Assembly: GCA_003049465.1 (NCBI GenBank)
Contig: PYSS01000233.1
Coordinates: forward strand, 1 to 25,305
Direction: 5' to 3'
DNA: 25,305 bases
Origin: Magnaporthiopsis rhizophila
Lineage: Eukaryota > Ascomycota > Sordariomycetes > Magnaporthales > Magnaporthaceae
Below the pieces are notes generated by a model, which was not told where the DNA came from, did not search any database, and was given only the letters and a program-made list of their open reading frames with translations. The position numbers were made by a program, and so were the translations under genes. Below are positions 11,049 through 20,004 of the stretch, piece after piece; position 1 is the stretch's first letter; every line of letters starts with the position of its first letter.

Positions 11049-12051
11049 TCCGAGATATATATGCCAAGCTCTCATCGTCATCTAGCCTGCTGCTGACTGA
11101 GATAATGGCTTTGACATGTCCCCAGGGCTGGGCCAGTGACACGCAAGTAGATATGGGACATCTTGTCCGTCATCGCCTCGGGGATGCTGTCGTAGGGTCG
11201 AGCCTCGGAGCCCCCCAATCGATGAGTTGTAGCCTCATCTTTCGAATATGAAACTGGAAAACCCCATGGAGAGGCGATGGAGAAGAAGGATGTGGGATAA
11301 TCTGCACAAGGCTGGGTTCCTCCAGCCGTTGATCAGTCCAAACATCCCTCCACTCCCGCGACCTGCCTTTTTTCATGGAATCTCCGAGATTAGCCTGAAC
11401 GGATTCGACGAAGTTTCCGGACACACAAAGCTTCACCACCACATCCCGACAAATACCATGACCTTGATCATATCAGGCAGCAGCGCGCAATAGGCACGGC
11501 TGACCGTCAGCGTAAGCGACGTGTGTAAGAAGTCGTCTGTTTTTGTGTGAATCCAAGAGGCTGGGGCGAATCAAACTCGTGTCCCTGCGTCATTCTCCAG
11601 GCTAGGGGATTGTCCGCGTATCGCTCTCGGTGTGACCATGGCACCAGAAAAAACACTCGTTTCCGCACAGCCATTTTATGAAGAAGGCCTTTCTTTGCAA
11701 CACGCCACAGCGGCTGAGAGAGGCGGCAGGCAGACGAGAAATAACCATCATGTCTCATATTTTACCCTGCCGGCCCACCAGTGAGCTGGGCATCGGTCTG
11801 TCGCGCCCGAGGTCACAGCAAAGCAAAAGGCCCGGCGTAATTGCGCAAAGGGGCCGAGACATTTGCGTGGCGGCCTAAGCGGCAGGGTGGGCAGGCGGTA
11901 AGTAGAGGCTGTAGAGGATAGGATGAGGCGCCGATTTGCGTTCGTGACGTAATTCATCCGGAATCCTGTCGTGTTTCCGAGACATGTGTACGAGGGCACA
12001 TCGGGGCTTTTGGTGTCGCTGCGATATATGCTCGCGGGAGGAGAACGGCAG

Positions 12052-12281
12052 CTGGAGAAGACGGAGAAGAAGACGGAGAAGAAGACGGAGAAGAAGACGG
12101 AGAAGAAGACGGAGAAGAAGACGGAGAAGAAGACGGAGAAGAAGACGGAGAAGAAGACGGAGAAGAAGACGGAGAAGAAGACGGAGAAGAAGACGGAGAA
12201 GAAGACGGAGAAGAAGACGGAGAAGAAGACGGAGAAGAAGACGGAGAAGAAGACGGAGAAGAAGACGGAGAAGAAGACGGA
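12052..12281. repeat. 12-bp minisatellite, 18 full copies
   Basis: The unit ACGGAGAAGAAG repeats 18 times without a single mismatch from 12061 to 12276, with a partial unit before (from 12052) and after (to 12281). Eleven of twelve bases are purine on the plus strand. The unit is a multiple of three and lacks stops in all six frames, so it creates long artificial ORFs (TEKK, Arg-only, GEED, FFSV, LLLR, SSPS). I see no sign that it is translated. It ends at an N, so the true copy number is unknown. Confidence 0.95.
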
Positions 12282-12282
12282 N
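12282..12282. other. Assembly ambiguity (single N) at minisatellite edge
   Basis: One N follows the partial repeat unit ACGGA and precedes unique sequence beginning GTATATAACC. It most likely marks a contig join or collapsed repeat, not one unknown base. Confidence 0.85.
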
Positions 12283-13204
12283 GTATATAACCAAAGCCCA
12301 AAAGTCTGCGCCAGTCCCCGGTCGGATAAGCTCCTAGAGGGAAAGCATGGCATTGAAACATTGGCATGTGATGGGCGAATGGTGCAGACAAGAAAACGCC
12401 AAGTGCGCCGGCGCCAGGCCACGCGCTTGTTTGTCTTACCGCTCTCTGTAAACCTTTGGCAATCTGGCACCATGGGAAAGCAGAGCATGCGGAGTAGTAG
12501 CAGCGGATTCTTTCAGCGGATTCTTTCACGTGATAAATAAAGGAGACGGGCGGACGAAACAGCATGGTGGACACACCGAGTTTTTTTGTTTTTTTTTTGT
12601 GACCCGGCCGAGAACCGGTCGGCCGGTCAGCCCAAACCCGACGCCGTGGACAGGTTGCCGGCGAGACCGGCAGTCGCGCCGAGAGGGGAATACGGTTCTG
12701 CGGGGAAGTGGAGGAAGGCTCCGTAAGCAAGGGTGGGACAGACCGACGCTAAAACATGCGCGACTTTCAAAAGGCTTGAGCAAGTTTGAGAAGGTTTCTT
12801 CCCAGCGTACCATCCACTTTATTTGGCGCCAGCGGGGAAAAAAAAAAAAAATACAGGGACACGAGTCTGGATGGGAATCGATGAGAAAGAGAGGACGGCC
12901 TCAATTAGGCCCTTGGCTGACAAGGTCGCTGCGAGTGTTGAGTATGCAAAATCTTCTCTCCAGTATACACAGAGACAGCAACCGCAAAAAGAAACAACAA
13001 GCGAAGGACACAAAATATTCGTACTAACACCCAGCGGTGCAGTCGGGGTTTCTTTTTCTTTTTCGGTCGTTTATTCGAGCATATCGATGATTAGTCGTAA
13101 ATCGTATAGAAAAGATACACAAAACGGGGAGCAGCCCTGAACCAGCCATGGCAACTCTGCAAGATCGGCCGACCATCCGGCGCCGGAATTTTCGTTTCTG
13201 TTTT

Positions 13205-13953
13205 CTAGTGTTCCGAGCCAGTAGCGAAGCGACCGACGGCAAGAGAGCCAAGGAAGGTTCCGCCGAGGACAGCCAGGAAGTAGCCGATGTTCATGGTCAT
13301 GACAGCAAGCATGCTGGTTTAAGGGAAGGGTAGTTGGTCAGCAACATTTTCTATATTAGTAGCAGCACAGCATCGGGGCAAAGGAACCCTTACAGGAGGT
13401 AGCCGGTTCCAGCAATGACGGTGTCGATGACGGCGCGCAGAGGGTCGACCGAGAGCCTCCAGGGGCGGGCGGTGGTGGTGTGCTTCTTGACGACGACCAC
13501 GTCCTCCTCGACGCCGTTAGACGACAGGACGGCGCGGGGCTGCTTGGCGAGCGAGTCGACCGAGGCGGCGCGCTCGGCCATGGGCAGGCGGCCGTTGACG
13601 ACGACGTAGCGGCGGTTCAGCTCGGCGTCGAGCCAGCGCGCCTCCTGCCAGGCCTTGGCCGCGAGCATGCAGCGGAACACGACGGCGAGCAGGATCAGGA
13701 AGATGATGGTGGCCGCGTAGCCGGCCGTGTTCTGGGGCGTCCAGCCGGTCGAGTAGAGGGCCGTCTTGGGGTCGTTCTGGAAGACCGACATCATCATCAT
13801 CATCATGCTGCCGCCGCCGGACCCGTGCCCGTGCCCGTCGCCGCCGCCGTGGCCGCCCGACATGTCCATGTCGGCCATGGACCCGCCCGACGTCACTGCC
13901 GCGCCCGTCGCGGGCGCGCCGTGGTTCTCGGCGCCGTGCCTCGGGAAGATCAT
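13205..13953 (-). CDS. Ctr-family copper transporter (two exons)
   Basis: Exons are 13394-13953 and 13205-13313 on the minus strand, giving 222 residues. The N-terminus (1-60) is Met/His/Gly-rich, with HGHG near 41-44 and six consecutive Met at 50-55, as in extracellular or lumenal copper-binding tails of Ctr proteins. TM1 is about 77-98, then a long polar loop, TM2 about 173-195 carrying the MxxxM copper-gate motif (Met188-Met192), and TM3 about 197-214 with GxxxG (Gly205-Gly209). These are the hallmarks of Ctr trimers that carry Cu(I) across the plasma or vacuolar membrane. The splice joins GTGYLL to MLAVMTMNIGY, restoring TM2. The tail ends GSEH and lacks the HCH motif of animal Ctr1. Which membrane it serves cannot be decided. 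The start is the first ATG after an 835-nt ATG-free leader. Confidence 0.93.
13314..13393 (-). other. Ctr gene intron (80 bp)
   Basis: On the minus strand the donor is GTAAGG, a CTAAT branch-like motif lies within, and the acceptor is ACCAG. It interrupts a Leu codon in TM2. Reading through would stop immediately at TAA in the donor. Confidence 0.93.
13789..13806 (-). repeat. (CAT)6 trinucleotide run coding for six Met
   Basis: Six CAT triplets on the plus strand read as six ATG codons (residues 50-55) in the copper transporter. A coding microsatellite thus supplies part of the Met-rich copper-binding tail. Confidence 0.9.
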
Positions 13954-13962
13954 GGTGGATGT

Positions 13963-14022
13963 GTGGGTATGCGTGTGTGCGTGTGTGTGTGAGTGTGTGT
14001 GTTTGTGTGTATGTGGTTGTAG
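13963..14022 (-). repeat. Imperfect CA/TG microsatellite in Ctr 5' leader
   Basis: About 60 bp of nearly alternating TG on the plus strand (CA on the sense strand) begins some ten bases upstream of the Ctr ATG. A CA-rich, ATG-free, structure-poor leader fits easy ribosome scanning. Confidence 0.85.
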
Positions 14023-14626
14023 GTGAGGAGTGATGTCGGTCCGGAAAGGCCGTCGGGGTTATGGTGAAATTACAAAAAAAAGCAGATAGTATACAGGTCG
14101 ACCGCGACTAGCACGGGAGTTGCAGCGACAGAAAAACGAGAGAAAAAACCGTAAGGTGTGATGATGGATGGCGAACCAGCGACGGAGAGCCCGACGCAGA
14201 AAAGGAGTGGGCGGCGGCTTGGATAATAAATGCAAGGTGAAAAGCGATCCCGCGATCGACGGGGCGGAGGCTATCTTGGACTGTGACCCCCCTGGCTCAA
14301 CAACGTCGCAGGGTGATGTGGGCCAAGGGTTGGGTCGCGAGCAAGTTTGCGCTGGTTGGGGATGGTAAAACGACAGCCCTCGCGATGGCAGGGGGTCAAT
14401 TTCTCGCTTTGTGGTCTTTTTTACGGTTCCGAACCGCCCTGTCCCGGCGAGGGTCTATGTAATCTGCCGAGTCCGGTGTGTGGTCTCCGCCTGTTTGTTT
14501 CGAGAGTTATGGGGGAGTGTGCGTGCGATCGAGGAAAACAACCTCAGTGAGGCAAAATAAAAAGTCGTTTGAATTGGGCGGGATGGAATGCGTGGGATTA
14601 TGAGATGACTTGCTCACAACCAGCGC

Positions 14627-14631
<5 letters not shown>

Positions 14632-14666
<35 letters not shown>

Positions 14667-14672
14667 NAGCGC

Positions 14673-14705
<33 letters not shown>
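14632..14705. repeat. Two poly-T tracts split by N and a duplicated flank
   Basis: A 35-nt T run (14632-14666) is followed by N, then AGCGCTGCCC and a second 28-nt T run (14678-14705). The same AGCGCTGCCC stands before the first run at 14622-14631, so flank plus poly-T occurs twice. Confidence 0.95.
14667..14667. other. Assembly ambiguity (single N) in poly-T
   Basis: The N separates two copies of the same 10-base flank followed by poly-T. This is what unmerged overlapping contig ends look like, so one copy may be artificial. Confidence 0.85.
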
Positions 14706-14788
14706 CTTTTTCTGGACGGCCCAGCCCCCAAATTCGGGTCACCCACACTCCGCGCCTGCTTCTTTGACTGCGACAGCGGAATGTAGGA

Positions 14789-17382
14789 CATGCGTAACCG
14801 CCGACCTTCTTTCTTGTTTATTTGAAAACAGCAGCAACACAAGACGACGATGCCTGTGAATCCCGAGACAGAAAACGAGCAAGTCCCCTGGATGCCTGCC
14901 ATAAACGGAAAGTGGATTTGCGGGTGGTGCGGTTCTGTGGCGATCCCCTGCCAGGGTGCTGAGGGCCATGGCCTAGAACGGACTCAGCGCAGTCATCCCA
15001 TCCGCACGGCTGTAAAGCACCAGCACTCGCTTTCGCTTGCACACAACTTCCAGAACTCCGACGTCAATCGATCGTCGTCCCGACAGGAACAGAAACAAGA
15101 AGAAATCTCATCAAATGAACCCCTCTTCCCCTTCTTTTCATCTCTCTCCCTTCTCCCGCTCTGCTATCATGCTAGATGAATCCCTTGCATGGCATTCTCG
15201 CCCCTGGAACTCTTGGCACCGCTGCCCCGCGCAGATGATCAAACGGCATTAGAGGACAAGCGTATTTTTTTTTTCCTACCGTGGCCGTCGCCTTGTGCTC
15301 CGGGCATGAAACATGTCCCTCTCAGACGAACCTCTTGCTTTTTTCTGATTTCCGGGCGAGAAAAGAGGCAACATCATTCGTTTTCTGGACGCCACACGCC
15401 ACATCCAAAGCATGGGGTAGCTGCAGAATAGGCGCCCTGTCCGGGTGTTCTTTTCCGCCACCCAGCCAGAATCACCAACATTCCCAAGCCAGGTTGACAC
15501 AGGCCGCCCGGTCGGTTCTGCGACGTCCCCAAGGCACGCCAAGACCAAGCCGTCGGTTTATCAAAAAACGCTTGGTCCCCCTCGATGCCATCCCTGCTGG
15601 ACATCAACCGAAGCACGGGCTCGCTAAAAGTGCCCTGTTTGGACACTCTGCTGAGTGCTGGGCCCCCCGACGGCGCTTGACTGCGAAAATGATACCGGAC
15701 TAGAGCCGGGCTCTCCCGTGTGTCCGTCGCTCTCTAAGGCTGCACCCCGACAGCAGACCGACCTCCTCCTACTCCTTTGGCGCCATGCTCCCCGGACGGG
15801 TCTGGAGCAGCAAGCGCCCTGTGCCACGGACCGGGTCTTGTCGTCGCACAGCAAGTGGGTGCCCGCACTTTCAACTAGGTGCCCAACAGACTCAACGCGG
15901 CAGGCGGCGGCGGCAGGGTCGAGACTGTACTATACCGCCCGGGCTCTTACGTGTGTTGGAGCTTGTCGAAATGGCTCCACGTGTCCGTGATTTTGTTTCA
16001 CTTTGTTTTCGTCTTTGTGCATATAAATCTGCTTACCTCCTTATCTGCATACTGCATATCCAGTGCCATCGGACCCATTCCGGAATGATCCCATAATTCG
16101 GTGCGTTGGCCGGCCGGCCGACAATCCATGGTTGGTTCGCTCGTGCGGCAGAGGCAAGGCATGACGACGAGCAGAAAAGAAAAGAAAAAAAAGCCACACC
16201 CGGCTGGCGGCATGGAGAAGGCGGAGCAAAGAGGATCTGGAGTTGGCCGGGGCGGAACCAGACCGCCCCTTGGGGATGCACGACGGATGGTGGCTGCCTG
16301 TGAGATAGTCCGAATAAATGTAAGTAAATGAGCGAGGGCATCGATTGTTGCTCTTGGGGAAACACCAAATACACGAAGCAAAATAGGCCCACATCTTCAG
16401 TGTCAGTCACAAAGGAAGGGGACCAAACTAGCAACAGCCTTCGAGCTTGACTTTTGACAAGCAAGGAATACATTCCGCTCGCAATCAGAGACAAAATGCC
16501 CAGAGAAGCAGATACGAGCTTGTGTGCAACACACAGCGCCAATATATACACACATCGAGCAGACCCGCAGCACCGATCGTCCGGGGATCCCGGGAGGGAG
16601 CTAAGCCCAGCCACCAGCCACCGCTCAGGCCAGGTTCGGGCGTCTGCCTGCTGGGGGGACACAAGCCTTTATGGTATGCCTACCTGTATAGCAACATTAC
16701 AGGCACTGGTCATTCATATGTTGTTGATGTTTTCTTTTTCCCTTTTTTTTTTTCCGACGGGATGTCTCGGGGGTTGGGGCCGCCGGCGAAACAAGCCCGC
16801 CTGTTTATCTTTGTGTGTGGTCCTAATGGTTGTTTCGACCTCCTTCGAGCTGGGGCTCGGTGTGATAGAATGCTTTCTTCGGGCAGTGTTGCAATCTGGT
16901 TTGCTTCCGTGATCCTTCAAGTCTGTAGCATCGGCAAAGAAAAAAAAAAAAAGAGAGGTAGTAGAGTGCCACCCAGGCGACCTATGGTTTATAATACATA
17001 AAATAAAAAGGCTTTGGCTGTGCAACGGAACTAGCGCTTCCCATAAAAAGTAAACAAGAAAGAGCAGCAGCAGAATTTTCAGCGCTTCAACCAACAATAT
17101 TCCCGTAAGCCTTCTTCGCCGTCTCGTTCTATCTGTATATCCTCCTCTTCTAATTCCTTGGGGCTTCATACCCTTGCCGTGCGTGGTATAGGCCGAAAAG
17201 GACCAAGCGAGCGGAGAAAACACAGCTAATCGCAACGCGGGCATCCCAGCGGCTAGGAGCAGTCTCTGTGTGCCCACCTCTTTGCCGCCCTATCTGCTCC
17301 TGCTCGGCGCTCTGTTCTCCTCCCACCCGTGTCCAGCTCGTCAGCGCGCGCGGCAAAAAAGCACCCCACCCACGCGCTAATA
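14789..17382. other. Interval without a supported gene
   Basis: About 2.6 kb between the Ctr leader and the flbC stop codon. The ORFs are short, overlap on both strands and match nothing I recognise. T/A tracts occur at about 15266-15275, 16744-16754 and 16941-16952. The right-hand part (about 17000-17382) should hold the flbC 3' UTR and terminator. Confidence 0.55.
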
Positions 17383-19058
17383 TCAACCCCCTCTCGCCCG
17401 CTGTTGTCGTGGTGGTGAAGGTGCCGTTCCGTCACTATCTGACCTTGCATCCTCTGACTTGACTTTGGCACCGTCGCTACCAGCCTGTGTGGTAGAGCCA
17501 TCCTCAGCCGTCTTACCACCGCATCCCTTAACCAATCTATGTCGCTGTTTGGCGTGTTTCAGTAGTGAGGTCAGCCTGTTAAGTTCCCTGGAAAAAATTC
17601 CTTCAAGACAGGGGTGGTTATCAAACGCGTCGGCCGGTATTATTGCCTACTTACCTTCAGGGCGTCTTTGCGGGAAAAGCTCTTGTCGCAATGCGTGCAA
17701 GGAAATGGCTTGACGGCCAGATGTATCCTCTTGTGGCGCTTCAGATCATGATTCCTGTTGAAGGACTGGTTGCACTGATCGCATCTGAAGGGTCGATCCT
17801 GAAGCCTCGCCGCGGCTGGGTCCGCGTGTTGGTGGTACATGTGCTGGTGATGATGTTGAGCCATTGGGTATACTCCAGGCGGTGGTATCATCGGCATGGA
17901 CTGGCTGGGGTTGGCGACGTTGGACATGACGGTACCCATGTGTGCGTACGACGAGTAGTGTTGATGATGCCCTGGTGGCCGGGGACCGCTGGAGTAGGCC
18001 AAGTTAGGATGCATCATCCCCCCCGAGTGTCCCATCGAGGGGATCCCGCGCGACATGCCGGCCGATGTTGTCGGAGAAGCGTGCGAGGGCGGCGAGGAAT
18101 GCGTGGCGAAGGCTGGGAACGACGGCGGCGCCGGGCCCGAGGTCGGCGGATACGCGAAACTGCCCTGTCGAAACTGATCGCTCGAGGAGGCGGAGCTGAC
18201 GGGCGGCAGCGCCTGCGAGTGTGAACCCAATATGGAGTGTGAAGACTGCTGCGAAGGCAGCGCGGGGGGCGGCGCTAGACTGTTGGCTCCTCCTCCGCTG
18301 CCCAGAGACGGAGCGAAGGGCGGGAGCTGGTCGGCCGGGTATGACGGTATGGACACGCTGTCAGCACCGCTCGAGGGCTGCTGCGAGTTTCTGAAGCTGC
18401 CGTACTGCACACCGGATGAGTAGTTCTGACTCCTAGGCCCACCACCGTTGCTATTGTAAGACGACGAAGACTGCATCAGCGAACCGGGTTGGCTCTGGTT
18501 CTGGTTCTGGCTCGCTATCGAGCTCAGGGTGTAGCCAGAACTGCTACCCGGAGCGGGCCACGAGCCAGCCGCGGGTGGGTAAAACGGCGGCCCAGCTGTG
18601 TGGGAAGACGTCGTCGTCTGGGAGCTTTGCGAGCTGGCCGAGTTGATTCCTGAGGAGAGCGGGCTCAGCGCGTCGGTCGCTGCCCCTGAGCCGGCTGTCA
18701 GAACACTGGATACCGGCGGCAAAGGTTGAGGAGCTTGGAGTCCAGACGCAACGCCCGCAGGAAGACTACCATGGGAGACGGAGCGACCAGCCCCAGCGCC
18801 CGGTGCGCCTGGCCGTTCGGCTGGCGAGAAGGGCGCTTGAGATTCCAAAGAGCCCGTTTCCGGGGACTGGTAGGAGGCAGGAGGAGGAAGAGGTGAAGAA
18901 GAAATAGGAGTAGAAGCAGGCGCAGCAGTATCAGCAGAGGAATGGTTTTGCGTGCTTGGAATCTCCGGCGAACGCGTCGAGGAAAGATCAGTGAAGGAGG
19001 GCAGGCCCGGCGTGGACCCGGGCCTCCTAGCCGCGAAGCCCGCTGGGGTATCCATCAT
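17383..19058 (-). CDS. flbC: FlbC-like C2H2 zinc-finger transcription factor
   Basis: Coding exons are 17655-19058 and 17383-17544 on the minus strand, 521 residues from the first available ATG (the first of two adjacent Met codons). Residues 1-420 are low-complexity Ser/Pro/Gln/Gly, typical of fungal activation regions, with a His-rich stretch (QHHHQHMYHQH) before the DNA-binding part. Finger 1 has Cys426, Cys429, His442, His446; finger 2 has Cys454, Cys457, His470 and then Cys476, making it C2HC. The linker and helices (NRNHDLKRHKRIHLAVKPF, SRKDALKRHRLVKGCG) resemble the C-terminal finger pair of FlbC, which in Aspergillus acts upstream of brlA in conidiation. The family is clear; orthology to FlbC rests on recalled resemblance. 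The frame stays open about 100 codons upstream to 19358 but without ATG, so a longer N-terminus from an upstream exon or non-ATG start is possible. Confidence 0.85.
17545..17654 (-). other. flbC intron within zinc finger 2 (110 bp, phase 0)
   Basis: On the minus strand the donor is GTAAGT and the acceptor AACAG, with CTTAAC and GCTGAC as possible branch sites. Splicing joins KDALK to RHRLVKGCG and supplies the last His and Cys of finger 2. Without splicing the ORF ends after three extra residues and the finger is incomplete. Confidence 0.93.
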
Positions 19059-19114
19059 CGGTTCCTCCCAGTCGGGTCGGTCGGTAGGTGGAGAGGAATT
19101 GGCGGACCAGGCTG

Positions 19115-19204
19115 CTGTGGCGGGCGAGTAAGGTTGAAGAGCCCCAAGGCAGGGAATGTTTGGTGTTAGGTGTAGACCGGAGGGAGAGTGCGGTGGGGGT
19201 GTAC
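19115..19204 (-). other. Possible 90-bp intron in flbC leader
   Basis: On the minus strand a donor GTACAC, an internal CCTAAC branch-like motif (about 19166-19171) and an acceptor CCACAG define a 90-bp candidate (93 bp with the next CAG). Its length is a multiple of three and the frame is open through it, so sequence alone cannot say whether it is spliced. Confidence 0.3.
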
Positions 19205-19479
19205 CTTCCCCGACGGGGCTTGGTGTGGGCTGACGAGTCGAGGGAAGGGGCGGCGGCGCGAGGGTGATGTTTCCCAGAGAGCAGGAACTCGTCGTTGGCG
19301 GCGCCAGAGGCAGGCGAGTGGGAGAGCAGATTGGACAAAAAGATGGCAAAGATTCAGTTCAGCCGTTGGTCCACAACGAATGGTCGAGGCGGCTTCTGTG
19401 GTCTTTGGTGTCGTTTCTGTGGTTTCTGTGGTTCAAGCCTCGAAAGGAAGCCGGCCTTTGCGGGCAGCGCCTCCTCCCT

Positions 19480-19488
19480 CTATATATG
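19480..19488 (-). promoter_or_regulatory. TATA-like element upstream of flbC
   Basis: The minus strand reads GCATATATAG, about 420 bases before the assigned start codon. If used as a TATA box, transcription would begin near 19450. It is the only such element noticed in the leader, and its use is unproven. Confidence 0.3.
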
Positions 19489-19965
19489 CTATTCCCTCCC
19501 AGATTGGGATCCGATGACAGGTGGCGCACTCTTTCGGAGCTTGGCTCTAGGTTTGCGCAGAGAATGGTTGCAGTCCTCCCCGCCAAGTTAAGCTCCACGC
19601 TTCCTTCAGCCACGGTGGGTGGATAGGGGTGGATGGTGAGGCAGCGAGTCGAGCGGGTGAGGTTGAGGGATTCGCAATAGAGTCCAACGAGGTGGATTCA
19701 GGGGGAGGGGAAATCGAGTGAGAGGCAGTAGTGGAGAGAAAGATGGAAGCCCTTGGTCCAGACGGGGTCGAGCCAGCAGACTTCCTTTGCTCGGCCAAGG
19801 TGACGATGGCGTTGAGCGGGATTGGCGCAAGGTAATGCAACTTTAACTGCTTCCGAGACCGTTGCTCGTATGGTCTGCGGCGTAGAGCTCGTGGTAGTCG
19901 TGCTGGTGGCGATGGCGGCGAGGGTCCTTGGTGGTGGTTGCGACGGTGGACGGCCACGGCCAGAC

Positions 19966-20004
19966 TGCCAGGGTGCCAGGGTGCCAGGGTGCCAGGGTGC
20001 CGGG
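19966..20004. repeat. 8-bp tandem repeat TGCCAGGG, four copies plus partial
   Basis: Four exact tandem copies of TGCCAGGG (19966-19997) are followed by TGCCGGG. On the flbC sense strand the unit reads CCCTGGCA. It lies at the far end of the ATG-free leader, and could be a clustered binding site or a slippage product. Confidence 0.9.

Larger units (their letters stand above)
8344..13204. other. Gene-poor interval between convergent MCM1 and Ctr genes
   Basis: The stretch of about 4.9 kb holds the 3' ends of two convergent genes and no gene I can recognise. Both strands have frequent ATGs and short ORFs. It contains a 24-nt poly-T, the 12-bp minisatellite with an N, and a weak 130-aa ORF, listed separately. 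A large part of it probably is 3' UTR, terminator and spacer DNA. Confidence 0.6.
13954..14788 (-). promoter_or_regulatory. ATG-free leader/promoter of the Ctr gene
   Basis: The minus strand has no ATG from the Ctr start codon back to 14789 (835 nt), while the plus strand has about 17. The part nearest the gene is CA-rich on the sense strand, a usual feature of fungal 5' leaders. It contains a poly-T block with an N (poly-A on the sense strand). One TTGCTCA at 14610-14616 resembles a yeast Mac1 copper-response core, but is single and weak. No TATA box was assigned. Confidence 0.5.

Noticed and set aside
11550..11640. tRNA-like piece on the minus strand (GAGTTTGATTC resembling a B box)
   Set aside because: The T-arm pairs only partly, the A-box distance is too short and no acceptor stem closes. 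At most it is a remote tRNA-derived relic.
11748..12730. Long ORFs of up to 258 codons on both strands through the 12-bp repeat
   Set aside because: The repeat unit is 12 bp and stop-free in all six frames. These ORFs are by-products of the array, and cross an N.
13480..13992. 170-codon plus-strand ORF opposite the Ctr gene
   Set aside because: It is the antisense shadow of GC-rich Ctr exon 1. The minus strand has clear Ctr transmembrane motifs and matching splice sites.
14610..14616. TTGCTCA as a copper-responsive (Mac1-type) site for the Ctr gene
   Set aside because: It is a single short match, expected by chance, and the filamentous-fungal copper regulator's site may differ.
19384..19443. 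Seven-base inverted repeat TCGAGGC/GCCTCGA with GGTTCAAGCC, resembling a tRNA
   Set aside because: The spacing is too short for a tRNA and no D or anticodon arms form. It lies in the flbC leader and is probably coincidence.
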